Source: an uncultured Erysipelotrichaceae bacterium
Lineage (GTDB): Bacteria; Bacillota_I; Bacilli_A; Erysipelotrichales; Erysipelotrichaceae
NCBI GenBank assembly: GCA_902796525.1
Contig: CADBPB010000215.1
Coordinates: 1 to 5,492, forward strand
Reading direction: 5' to 3'
DNA: 5,492 bases
Made by a program: the position numbers and the translations under genes. The notes under the pieces are model-generated. The model did no database searches. It saw only the letters and a list, made by a program, of their open reading frames with translations, and was not told the DNA's origin. Position 1 is the first letter of the stretch, and the number at the start of each line of letters is the position of its first letter. Of this stretch, positions 1-5,492 are shown piece by piece.

Positions 1-93
1 GAACTGGCGGGAACGCCTCAGGCATTCCTTGAGAAGTATCTCCATGTCGATGAAGACATGCGCAGGAAACTGAAAGAGAAGTACTGCGAGTAA
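1..93 (+). CDS. 3' end of an unidentified gene (30 codons visible)
   Basis: An open frame runs from the first base of the window to a TAA at 91-93. It encodes a charged, probably helical tail containing TPQAFLEKYLHVDED and ending KLKEKYCE. The reading is supported by the stop being followed at once by the ribosome binding site of the next gene, with 12 bases between the two coding regions, so the two are probably co-transcribed. The visible part has no membrane segment and no motif I recognise, so no function is assigned. The start and most of the protein lie upstream of the window. Confidence 0.6.
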   Translation, partial: ELAGTPQAFLEKYLHVDEDMRRKLKEKYCE

Positions 94-105
94 GGGAGAA
101 ACGCG

Positions 106-474
106 ATGTTTTTCATGATGGGCGTGAATCAGCGAAGGGAAGATCTCGATTACAGTCAGACGGTCATCTGCGATCTTTGCGGAGCGTATGGACGGATGAA
201 TGTCTTCGTGGTCTATTCGGTACTGTCTCTTTTCTTTCTTCCTGTATGGAAATGGAACAGGAGATATTATGTCGAAATGAGCTGCTGCCATTCTTTGTAT
301 GAACTGGATTACGAGACAGGAAGAGGGATCGAGAACGGAACGGTGTCGCTCATCGATGAAGCCGATCTGACGCTGATCCGGGGAAACCGTTCTTCCTATA
401 AGAGATGCGGCTATTGCGGCTACGAGACGGAAGAAGATTTCGCTTACTGTCCGAAATGCGGAAACCGTTTCTAA
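106..474 (+). CDS. Small zinc-ribbon protein (zinc-ribbon_15-like), 122 aa
   Basis: The protein starts MFFMMGVNQRR and has six or more cysteines placed like a metal-binding protein. C22 and C25 form a CxxC near the N-terminus, C60 and C61 are adjacent in the middle, and C101/C104 with C115/C118 form a classic C-terminal zinc ribbon (CGYCGY...YCPKCGNRF). Residues 33-48 are hydrophobic and end in PVWKWNRRYY, a short buried or membrane-associated stretch typical of the small Firmicutes zinc-ribbon proteins whose N-termini resemble MFFIMGI. The ATG at 106 is chosen because GGGAG at 94-98 sits 7 bases upstream; ATGs at codons 4 and 5 are less well spaced. The gene lies 12 bases after the preceding gene and is followed by a terminator. 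The biological role of this family is not known to me. Zn binding is inferred from the cysteine pattern. Confidence 0.85.
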   Translation: MFFMMGVNQRREDLDYSQTVICDLCGAYGRMNVFVVYSVLSLFFLPVWKWNRRYYVEMSCCHSLYELDYETGRGIENGTVSLIDEADLTLIRGNRSSYKRCGYCGYETEEDFAYCPKCGNRF

Positions 475-494
475 GACAGAGAAGATCATTGCAT

Positions 495-527
495 AAAAAA
501 ACATCCATCAGACGATGGATGTTTTTA
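495..527. terminator. Bidirectional intrinsic terminator between convergent genes
   Basis: A perfect 9-base stem, ACATCCATC at 501-509 and GATGGATGT at 514-522, encloses the 4-base loop AGAC. The stem is flanked by six A at 495-500 and ends in TTTTT at 522-526, so flanking A-T pairs can lengthen it. Read on either strand it gives a hairpin followed by a U-tract. It lies 20 bases after the zinc-ribbon gene and 20 bases before the stop of the convergent ABC exporter gene, so it probably ends both transcripts. Confidence 0.85.
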
Positions 528-546
528 GTGTACCGGTCATGGCAGA

Positions 547-2382
547 TCAGCTGCCGCTTTCCATTTCGATGACCTTGCGGAACTGGGTCTCGTAAAGCTC
601 CTTGTAGACGCCGTTCATTGCGATCAGTTCCTCGTGTCCGCCTTCTTCGACGATCTTGCCGCCGGAGATGACCAGGATCTTATCGGCCATGAAGATGGTC
701 GACAGACGGTGGGCGATGACGATGGAAGTGCGTCCCTGCATCAGGACATCCAGGGCTTTCTGGATGGAGCTTTCCGAGATGGAATCCAAAGCGGAAGTCG
801 CTTCGTCGAGGATCAGGATCTTCGGATCTTTCAGGATGACTCTGGCGATGGACAGACGCTGCTTCTCGCCTCCGGAGAGTTTCAGGCCGCGGTTGCCGAC
901 CTGCGTATCGTAGCCATCCGGCTGGGAAACGATGAAGTCGTGGATATTTGCGATCTTGCAGGCTTCTTCGAGTTCTTCCTGAGTCGCATCTTTCTTGGCG
1001 AAGAGCAGGTTCTCTCTGATCGTTCCATTGAACATGTAGGCTTCCTGCGTGACCATGCCGATATTCTGACGCAGATAGGTCAGATCGATGTCGCGGACAT
1101 CGATATCGTTGATCCGGACTGATCCGCTCTTGACATCATAAAGTCTTGGCAGCAGGTTGACGACCGTGGATTTTCCTGAACCGGACGGTCCGACGATCGC
1201 GTACATCTTGCCGGAAGGCACATGGAAGGAGAGATCCTTGATCAGCGGCACATCATCCAGATAGTAGAACTCGACGTCTTTGTAGGTGATGTCCGTTTTC
1301 TTGTCGAAGGAAGGCTTGATGACGACGCGGGCATTCTTGACGGCGGCTTCCATATCCAGGTAGCCGAAGATCCTTGTGAACAGCGCCATGGAACGGGTCA
1401 TGTCGACGGAAACGTTGAGCAGGGATTCTACCGGACGGTAGAGCCGGTTGATCATATTGACGGTCGCGGTGATCGTACCGACGGTCAGCGTGGTATCGTT
1501 CATCCGGATGATGAGATAGCCGCCGGCCAGATAGATCAGCAGCGGTCCAAGGTTCGTGAAGATGCCCATGACGACCCGGAACCAGCTTCCGGCTCTTGAT
1601 TCTTTGGTCTGCAGGGCGGTCACTTCCTTGTTGGTGTTGCGGAACTTTTCGTTGATGTATCTTTCCTGCGTGAACAGTTTGATCAGCAGGGAACCGGAAA
1701 CGGAGAGCGATTCGTTGATGATGTCGTTGAGCTCGTCGTTCTTGGCCTGGGATTCCGATAAGAGCTGCCAGCGGCTCTTGCCGGCGGACTTGGTCGGCAG
1801 CACCAGCAGCGGGATCACCAGGATGCCGATGATGGAAAGCTTGGCGTCGATCCGGAAGAGGGCGACGATCGTGGTGATGACCGTACAGACATTGGAAACG
1901 ATATTGGTCAGCGTATGGCTGATGACGGAAGCGACGCCGGAGATGTCGGAATTCATCCGCGTGATGATATCGCCTTGCTTCTCGGAAGTGAAAAAGGAAT
2001 GTGGCATGGTCTGGAGATGTTCGAACATCTCGTTTTTCATGTCGAAGACGATACGCTGGGAGATCCAGCTGTTGATATAGGTCTCGAAGACGCCGATGAT
2101 ATTGGAAGCCGCCAGCGTGACGATCGCCAGCAGGACCAGCTTGATCAGCAGTTCGAAATCCTTTCCCAGGATCGCTTTATCGATGATCTGGGCCGTAATC
2201 AGGGAAGGCAATAAACCCATCACGGAAGAAAGGATGATGATCGCGAAGACGATCAGCAGCTGGAACCAGTAGGGTCTCAGGTATTTCAATATGCGGAAGA
2301 TCAGTTCTTTGGTGACCTTGGGGGCGTTCTGTTTTTCTTCGTCGGTCAGAAAGCCTCTAGGTCCGAAGCGCATGCGTGTCAT
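547..2382 (-). CDS. ABC exporter half-transporter (MdlB/MsbA-like, fused membrane and ATPase domains), 611 aa
   Basis: This is a full-length half-size ABC exporter of the type that works as a dimer, moving substrate out of the cytoplasm with ATP. The membrane domain spans about residues 35-325, with hydrophobic segments near 39-62, 78-99, 158-178, 182-196 and 269-292 and a less clear sixth around 300-320. The ATPase domain has every expected motif: A-loop aromatic Y374, Walker A GPSGSGKST 398-406, Q-loop Q446, signature LSGGEKQR 502-509, Walker B ending in D526 with catalytic E527, D-loop SALD 530-533 and switch H558. Both sites of a homodimer should therefore be active, and no partner half-transporter gene is present. 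I chose the ATG at 2382 because AAGGAG (2388-2393) lies 5 bases upstream; the longer reading from GTG at 2412 has no such site and would overlap the upstream gene. It is last in the operon, 10 bases after the cupin gene. The substrate (drug, lipid or peptide) cannot be told from sequence. Confidence 0.95.
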   Translation of the reverse strand: MTRMRFGPRGFLTDEEKQNAPKVTKELIFRILKYLRPYWFQLLIVFAIIILSSVMGLLPSLITAQIIDKAILGKDFELLIKLVLLAIVTLAASNIIGVFETYINSWISQRIVFDMKNEMFEHLQTMPHSFFTSEKQGDIITRMNSDISGVASVISHTLTNIVSNVCTVITTIVALFRIDAKLSIIGILVIPLLVLPTKSAGKSRWQLLSESQAKNDELNDIINESLSVSGSLLIKLFTQERYINEKFRNTNKEVTALQTKESRAGSWFRVVMGIFTNLGPLLIYLAGGYLIIRMNDTTLTVGTITATVNMINRLYRPVESLLNVSVDMTRSMALFTRIFGYLDMEAAVKNARVVIKPSFDKKTDITYKDVEFYYLDDVPLIKDLSFHVPSGKMYAIVGPSGSGKSTVVNLLPRLYDVKSGSVRINDIDVRDIDLTYLRQNIGMVTQEAYMFNGTIRENLLFAKKDATQEELEEACKIANIHDFIVSQPDGYDTQVGNRGLKLSGGEKQRLSIARVILKDPKILILDEATSALDSISESSIQKALDVLMQGRTSIVIAHRLSTIFMADKILVISGGKIVEEGGHEELIAMNGVYKELYETQFRKVIEMESGS

Positions 2383-2392
2383 AGTTTCTCCT

Positions 2393-2869
2393 TCAGCGAT
2401 ACTGCGGTTCACCCGTCAGTATCTTCAATAATTCCAGTTTATCCGTTTTTTCTTTCAGTTCTTCAAAGGTTCCTGCCAGGAACGCTTTTCCATCGTAGGC
2501 GGGCGACATCGAGGTCGAGACCAGCGTATATTCGCCGTCATAAGCCATATGCGAACCCTGCCAGACGCCTTTGGGCACCAGCACCTGCGGCTCTTCGCCT
2601 TTTAGAAGATCCTTGCCCAGGTATTTTATTTCGTAATGGTCCTCATAGATCAGCAGCATCTCCAGGGCGGGTCCGTCGTGGTAGTACCAGACTTCATCGG
2701 CATCCAGCTTGTGCATGACGGAGCAGCAGTTTGGGGTCAGCAGGTAGTAGATCGTACCGTAGATCTCGCGTCCGTTGATTTCTTCGCCGCGGTAGAGCTC
2801 ATTGATGAAACCGCCTTCCCCGATCAGGGGCTTGAGATCCAATGCTTTGATCACCTCTTCCTTGGTCAT
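2393..2869 (-). CDS. DUF985/cupin_5 family protein, 158 aa
   Basis: This is a single-domain cupin of the DUF985 (cupin_5) type with no signal peptide, so it is probably cytoplasmic. Family hallmarks are visible in order: EGGFINELYR (18-27), a strand with YYLLTP (41-46), H53 followed by DADEVWYYHDG (56-66), LEMLLI (69-74), then PQVLVPKGVWQGS (94-106) and LVSTSMSPAYD (116-126). The length matches the family's usual 150-170 residues. H53 and E59 are candidate pocket residues, by analogy with other cupins. The ATG overlaps the SDR stop as ATGA (2866-2869), and GGAGGA at 2876-2881 lies 6 bases upstream, so translation is probably coupled to the SDR. Known structures show a beta-barrel with a small-molecule pocket, but no firm function is established for the family. 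Pairing with an oxidoreductase suggests action on, or binding of, the same small metabolite; this is inference. Confidence 0.88.
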   Translation of the reverse strand: MTKEEVIKALDLKPLIGEGGFINELYRGEEINGREIYGTIYYLLTPNCCSVMHKLDADEVWYYHDGPALEMLLIYEDHYEIKYLGKDLLKGEEPQVLVPKGVWQGSHMAYDGEYTLVSTSMSPAYDGKAFLAGTFEELKEKTDKLELLKILTGEPQYR

Positions 2870-3627
2870 GATTCGTCCTCCACTTCGTTATAGAAATACG
2901 GGGCAAGCGATACGCCGCAGTCGACGGTCAGGATCTGTCCGGTCACGGCGCTGGCCAGATCGGAAGCGAAGAAGACCGCGGCCTTGCCGATCTCGGAAGG
3001 ATCGACCAGACGGTGCAGCGCGGAACGTTCCTGATAGCTTTCCGTCCAGCCGGGGATCCATTTTTCCTGTCCTTCCTTGTAGATGAGACCCGGAGCGATG
3101 CAGTTGACGCGGATCCTCGGTCCCAGTTCGTAGGCCAGGCATCTCGTTTCCATTTCGATGGCGGCCTTGGACATGCCATAGTGGATCAGCCTTACAGACG
3201 GATTGGTCGCATTGATCGAAGAGATGTTGACGATGGAACCCTGTTCCATTACCCGGGAAACGGCTCTGCTCAGGAAGAAGACGCCTTTGGCATTGATCTT
3301 CATCATTTCGTCGTAATCGCTCTCGGTCATATTCTGGAAGGACTTGGCCGGATAGATGCCGGCATTGTTGACCAGGATGTCGATATGCCCGTAGTCCTTC
3401 ATCACATTAGAAATCAGCTCATCGATCTGACCGAGATCGCCCTGATCGAAATGATACGCGGTGATCCGGGTGTCTCCCAGCTGCTTCAGCAGATCATCAG
3501 GCAGCGTATGATGGAACGTGAAAGCGACATCCGCGCCAGTCTTCGCGAATTCTTTTACGATGGACATTCCGGCGCCGGAAGCTCCTCCGGTGATCAGAAC
3601 GGTCTTTCCTGAAAAGTCGATGTTCAT
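2866..3627 (-). CDS. Classical short-chain dehydrogenase/reductase (SDR), 253 aa
   Basis: This is a Rossmann-fold NAD(P)-dependent oxidoreductase of the classical SDR type, probably cytoplasmic. The cofactor motif TGGASGAG is at 13-20 (TGxxxGxG, with Ala where Ile or Leu is usual), NNAG is at 87-90, and the catalytic tetrad is N112, S137, Y150 and K154 (YGMSK). The PG of the cofactor-binding NCIAPG segment is at 179-180. The end of strand 2 (AFTFHH) lacks the acidic residue typical of NAD-specific members, so NADP(H) is slightly favoured. The start at 3627 has a near-perfect AAGGAGG (3632-3638) 4 bases upstream, and this overlaps the stop codon of the preceding ChrA gene. The length is normal for a FabG-like SDR, but no fatty-acid synthesis genes are nearby, and gene order points to a role alongside the cupin protein. 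Substrate unknown. Confidence 0.93.
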   Translation of the reverse strand: MNIDFSGKTVLITGGASGAGMSIVKEFAKTGADVAFTFHHTLPDDLLKQLGDTRITAYHFDQGDLGQIDELISNVMKDYGHIDILVNNAGIYPAKSFQNMTESDYDEMMKINAKGVFFLSRAVSRVMEQGSIVNISSINATNPSVRLIHYGMSKAAIEMETRCLAYELGPRIRVNCIAPGLIYKEGQEKWIPGWTESYQERSALHRLVDPSEIGKAAVFFASDLASAVTGQILTVDCGVSLAPYFYNEVEDES

Positions 3628-3636
3628 AAAGCCTCC

Positions 3637-4182
3637 TTAAATGAATGGATAGATCAGCAGTCCCAGCAGTCCGCATCCCAGCATCAGCAGGATGGGATTC
3701 GGATGGTATCTGCGTAAAACGGATATTGCTAACAGAAACAGGGTAACGGCGATCGGATCGATAGGACCGCCGGCATATATCGTATTCTGCAGGATGCCCA
3801 GCGTCGTGGAAGCGATCAGCGCGACTACCATGCTTCTTAAGCCGGATACGGCGCCATTGACCGCCGTCAGGTCGCGGTATTTCTTGTAGAGATATGCCAG
3901 CAGCAGAGTGATCAGGCAGGAAGGAAGCACGGTACCTATGGTAGCGGCGATGGCTCCCGGGATGCCTGCCATTCTGGTTCCCACGAAGGTCGCGGCATTG
4001 ATCGCGACCGGGCCGGGGGTCAGTTCGTCGATGGTCACGATATCCGCAAACTCGCTGTAAGTCATCCAGTGCTTTATGGCGACGACCTGTTTCTCGACCA
4101 GCGATACCGAAGCATAGCCTCCGCCGAAGCTCAGTATCCCGATCTGCATGAAGGTCCAGACGATATCCAGAAGCAGTTTCAT
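3637..4182 (-). CDS. Chromate transporter (ChrA) family, short-chain subunit 2, 181 aa
   Basis: This is a single-domain member of the CHR (chromate ion transporter) family, an integral membrane protein. The canonical motifs are intact: SFGGGY at 18-23, TPGPVAIN at 55-62, VGTRMAG at 67-73 and GTVLPS at 83-88. Hydrophobic segments lie near 8-30, 72-98, 110-132, 142-156 and 162-181. The open frame continues upstream to 4719, but that part is a shadow of the other ChrA gene. The real start is the ATG at 4182, which overlaps the TGA of subunit 1 as ATGA (4179-4182), with AAGGG at 4188-4192 five bases before it. In other Firmicutes such short proteins occur as tandem pairs and work together, as with B. 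subtilis YwrB/YwrA in chromate resistance. Whether chromate is the natural substrate here is unknown; the family name alone does not settle it. Confidence 0.92.
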   Translation of the reverse strand: MKLLLDIVWTFMQIGILSFGGGYASVSLVEKQVVAIKHWMTYSEFADIVTIDELTPGPVAINAATFVGTRMAGIPGAIAATIGTVLPSCLITLLLAYLYKKYRDLTAVNGAVSGLRSMVVALIASTTLGILQNTIYAGGPIDPIAVTLFLLAISVLRRYHPNPILLMLGCGLLGLLIYPFI

Positions 4183-4748
4183 CGGATCCCTTCTTTCTTC
4201 ATTAGCAGCACTTTGATGATGCCGGACGTGCTGCAGAACAGCGCCAGATAAAGGATGCTGATATCTGTATAACGGACGACGACAAAGGACAGGATCAGCA
4301 GGATATAGGACAGGATGCTTTTCTGTTTTGTAAGATTCAGGAACAGATCTAGCGTGACATTCACCAGCAAAGCGCAGACGCCCGCCTGCATGCCTTTCAT
4401 GATGCAGCGGAGGATCCGGTTGTCGGCAAAGAATCCGTAGCAGGTCGCTACGATTGACATGATGATCAAAGGCGGCAGCACCGTTCCCAGCATGGTCAGA
4501 AGACCTCCGGCGATGCCTGCCATATGATAGCCGACCAGCACGGACGTGTTGATCGCGATCGCGCCCGGCGTGGCCTGGGCAATGGCCAGCAGGTCCAGCA
4601 TCTCTTCTTCCTTCAGCCACTTGTTGCGGTTCACGACGATATCCTTCATGACGGAAACGATCGTGTAGCCTCCCGAAGTGGAAGCGGAGATCAGAAAACT
4701 CATCTTGAAGAGCTGCCAAAGCGTATGGGATCTGCCGGATTCATTCAT
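4179..4748 (-). CDS. Chromate transporter (ChrA) family, short-chain subunit 1, 189 aa
   Basis: This is the partner subunit of the tandem ChrA pair and the first gene of the five-gene operon. Recognisable family segments are LLAIAQATPGAIAIN (53-67), VGYHMAGIAGG (72-82) and GTVLPPL (88-94), with hydrophobic segments near 10-32, 84-106, 116-138, 146-160 and 163-183. Two canonical motifs differ from subunit 2: the FGGGY position reads TSGGY (24-28), and the PGP position reads PGA (61-63). The open frame extends upstream to 4952, but that part overlaps mscL in another frame and is rich in Arg, Gly and Ser, so it is not real. The ATG at 4748 (MNESGRSH) is the best start. No Shine-Dalgarno sequence precedes it, and a TATAAT lies only 6 bases upstream, suggesting a leaderless mRNA. 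The next in-frame ATG, codon 16 at 4703, also lacks a ribosome binding site. Confidence 0.88.
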   Translation of the reverse strand: MNESGRSHTLWQLFKMSFLISASTSGGYTIVSVMKDIVVNRNKWLKEEEMLDLLAIAQATPGAIAINTSVLVGYHMAGIAGGLLTMLGTVLPPLIIMSIVATCYGFFADNRILRCIMKGMQAGVCALLVNVTLDLFLNLTKQKSILSYILLILSFVVVRYTDISILYLALFCSTSGIIKVLLMKKEGIR

Positions 4749-4754
4749 AGGTAT

Positions 4755-4760
4755 ATTATA
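4755..4760 (-). promoter_or_regulatory. Candidate -10 box of the chrA operon, implying a leaderless start
   Basis: On the minus strand the sequence is a perfect TATAAT, six bases before the ATG at 4748. A normal -10 to start distance of about 7 bases would put transcription initiation on or beside the A of the ATG. No good -35 exists: at 16-18 base spacing the sequence falls in the mscL terminator stem (GACCAA region). There is no TGn extension. The box could therefore be weak, need an activator, or be chance in an AT-rich spot. Confidence 0.45.
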
Positions 4761-4764
4761 AATG

Positions 4765-4788
4765 AAAAAAGCGGACCTTGGTCCGCTT
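4765..4788 (-). terminator. Intrinsic terminator of mscL
   Basis: On the minus strand, AAGCGGAC (4788-4781), loop CAAG, and GTCCGCTT (4776-4769) form a perfect 8-base GC-rich stem running into a tract of six T (4770-4765). It starts 8 bases after the mscL stop codon. The plus strand has no T-tract after the hairpin, so it works in one direction only. It separates mscL from the chrA operon downstream. Confidence 0.9.
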
Positions 4789-4795
4789 GCGTTGC

Positions 4796-5194
4796 TTATT
4801 TCTTCTTGTTGAGTTTCTTCAGTTCGGCAGCGATCTCGCCCAGAAGTTTGACTTCCTCGCTTGGCTCCGGTTCCGCTTCCGGTTCTTCCTCTTTCGGTTT
4901 TACCAGCTTTTCTTTTGCCGTGTTGATGGCCTTTACGACGCTGAACAGACATAATGCCGTGATCAGGAAGGAAATGACCGCGTTGATGAAATTGCCGATC
5001 ATGATCTGGCCGATCTTCAGGTTCGAGAAATCGGTCTGCGAACCCAGCAGCATGCCGATGATCGGGGTAAAGATATCCGCGACCAGCGAATTGATGATGT
5101 TCGAGAATGCGCCGCCGACGATGACGCCGACTGCCATATCCAGCAGATTGCCGCCTACCGCAAACTCCTTGAATTCTTCAATGAACTTTTTCAT
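4796..5194 (-). CDS. mscL: Large-conductance mechanosensitive channel MscL, 132 aa
   Basis: This is a homopentameric membrane channel that opens under membrane tension to release solutes during hypo-osmotic shock. The N-terminal helix (KKFIEEFKEFAVGGN) leads into TM1, with the family hallmark NLLDMAVGVIVGGAF at 16-30 and SLVADIFTPIIG at 36-47. TM2 covers about 64-90 (including GNFINAVISFLI). The C-terminal end has the usual linker and helix (VKLLGEIAAELKKLNKKK, 115-132). Compared with the 136-residue E. coli protein, the loop between the two membrane helices is shorter, and the linker at 99-114 is rich in Glu and Pro. The ATG at 5194 has AGGAGG (5201-5206) 6 bases upstream. It has its own promoter and terminator, so it appears monocistronic. 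Confidence 0.97.
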   Translation of the reverse strand: MKKFIEEFKEFAVGGNLLDMAVGVIVGGAFSNIINSLVADIFTPIIGMLLGSQTDFSNLKIGQIMIGNFINAVISFLITALCLFSVVKAINTAKEKLVKPKEEEPEAEPEPSEEVKLLGEIAAELKKLNKKK

Positions 5195-5217
5195 ATTGAT
5201 CCTCCTCTAACAAATCT

Positions 5218-5223
5218 ATTATA
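5218..5223 (-). promoter_or_regulatory. mscL: Candidate -10 box of the mscL promoter
   Basis: The minus strand reads TATAAT here, placing the transcript start near 5211 and leaving a short leader of about 17 bases that holds the AGGAGG ribosome binding site. No convincing -35 is present at 16-18 bases; the nearest partial match, TTGATT at 5238-5243, gives only 14 bases of spacing. The position just before a well-supported gene start makes the -10 credible despite this. Confidence 0.6.
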
Positions 5224-5245
5224 GCTTAATTGGAAAGAATCAAAC

Positions 5246-5261
5246 ATCGGAAAATCGGAAA
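5246..5261 (+). repeat. Tandem 8-base repeat between divergent promoters
   Basis: Two exact head-to-tail copies of ATCGGAAA occupy 5246-5253 and 5254-5261, followed by the related GGAAG. They lie between the -10 boxes of the divergent mscL and YitT-family genes, in the area where the -35 of the rightward promoter would be expected (about 5251-5256). They may be an operator, or simply a short chance repeat in A-rich sequence. Confidence 0.5.
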
Positions 5262-5270
5262 GGAAGTTCA

Positions 5271-5279
5271 TGTTATAAT
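5271..5279 (+). promoter_or_regulatory. Candidate extended -10 promoter of the YitT-family gene
   Basis: TGTTATAAT fits the extended -10 pattern TGnTATAAT exactly, which can work without a good -35, and none is visible at 5250-5256 (sequence GAAAATC). Transcription would start near 5286, giving a leader of about 28 bases before the ATG at 5314. Confidence 0.65.
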
Positions 5280-5313
5280 CAGTGCGGATAGATCACAGAC
5301 AGGAGACAGGAAG

Positions 5314-5492
5314 ATGAAATTGTTCAGACAGATCATCATGATAGAATTAGGTACCTTCCTTTTCGCGTTGGCCATCGGCATGTTCGTTCTGCCGGGCAAC
5401 ATCCTGTCGGGAGGCGTGGCCGGGATCACGAACCTGCTGGCGCCGTACATTCCGATCAAAACAGATATCATGACGATCGTCATCAATACGGC
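5314..5492 (+). CDS. YitT-family membrane protein, 5' part (59 complete codons)
   Basis: The visible N-terminus, MKLFRQIIMIELGTFLF followed by ALAIGMFVLP (18-27) and GNILSGGVAGITNLL (28-42), matches the first membrane segments of the YitT/DUF161 family. These are multi-pass inner-membrane proteins widespread in Firmicutes, usually with a C-terminal soluble DUF2179 domain. Residues 8-27 form the first hydrophobic segment, and the Gly-rich stretch beginning the second is typical. The ATG has AGGAG (5301-5305) 8 bases upstream and an extended -10 promoter ahead of that. The gene runs off the right edge in frame, so its length and the presence of DUF2179 cannot be judged. The transported substrate of the family is not firmly known. 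Confidence 0.88.
   Translation, partial: MKLFRQIIMIELGTFLFALAIGMFVLPGNILSGGVAGITNLLAPYIPIKTDIMTIVINT

Noticed and set aside
541..555. Hairpin GGCAG-ATCAG-CTGCC over the ABC exporter stop codon
   Set aside because: The stem is only 5 bases with no T-tract, and a much better terminator lies at 495-527.
634..1122. 162-codon open frame on the + strand within the ABC exporter, and others at 1222-1599, 1556-2080 and 1915-2214
   Set aside because: These are mirror frames of the exporter gene produced by its codon bias. Their translations are Asp/Gly/Arg-rich without domains, while the opposite strand has every ABC motif.
2383..2412. Longer ABC exporter starting at GTG 2412
   Set aside because: It would overlap the cupin gene by 20 bases without a ribosome binding site, whereas ATG 2382 has AAGGAG 5 bases upstream.
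3013..3612. 199-codon + strand open frame opposite the SDR gene
   Set aside because: It is antisense to a gene with an intact SDR catalytic tetrad and cofactor motif; no ribosome binding site or recognisable domain.
4183..4719. Upstream extension of ChrA subunit 2 to 4719
   Set aside because: The extra 179 residues are a frame-shifted reading of ChrA subunit 1, rich in Arg and His; the conserved family sequence begins at the ATG at 4182.
3637..4748. The two ChrA genes as one long transporter broken by a frameshift
   Set aside because: Each has its own complete domain with ATG, TPG and GTVLP motifs, they join by a clean ATGA overlap with a ribosome binding site, and tandem short-chain pairs are a known arrangement.
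4524..5210. 228-codon open frame on the + strand opposite mscL and the start of the first ChrA gene
   Set aside because: It lies antisense to the unmistakable mscL and the N-terminal part of ChrA subunit 1, its translation is low-complexity and Ser-rich, and it matches no family I know.

Overview
The window reads as chromosomal DNA from a mid-GC member of the Bacillota (Firmicutes). Support comes from strong AGGAGG-type ribosome binding sites, TATAAT promoters, a YitT-family membrane protein, a small Firmicutes-type zinc-ribbon protein, and a ChrA transporter split into two short subunits. A gut anaerobe such as an Erysipelotrichia relative is plausible, but the taxon is an inference. No mobile element, CRISPR array, tRNA or rRNA is visible, and no gap between genes exceeds about 120 bases.

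Left end (1-527, + strand): the last 30 codons of an unidentified gene, then after 12 bases a 122-residue zinc-ribbon protein. A hairpin with U-tracts on both sides follows at 495-527. It can end transcription of this pair and of the convergent operon arriving from the right.

Centre (547-4748, - strand): five genes packed head to tail, in transcription order short-chain ChrA subunit 1, short-chain ChrA subunit 2, a short-chain dehydrogenase/reductase (SDR), a DUF985/cupin_5 protein and a half-size ABC exporter. The junctions are a 4-base ATGA overlap, a 9-base gap, another 4-base ATGA overlap and a 10-base gap. In both gapped junctions the ribosome binding site of the next gene touches the previous stop codon. 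This is almost certainly one transcript. It joins an ion-type membrane transporter, two soluble proteins that could act on a small polar or sugar-like molecule, and an ATP-driven exporter. No substrate can be read from the sequence. The first gene lacks a Shine-Dalgarno sequence, and a perfect TATAAT lies so close to its ATG that a leaderless mRNA is predicted.

Right end (4765-5492): mscL (- strand) with its own promoter, ribosome binding site and strong terminator, then a divergent control region of about 120 bases. That region has a TATAAT for each direction and a tandem 8-base repeat between them. The 5' part of a YitT-family membrane protein gene (+ strand) runs off the window.
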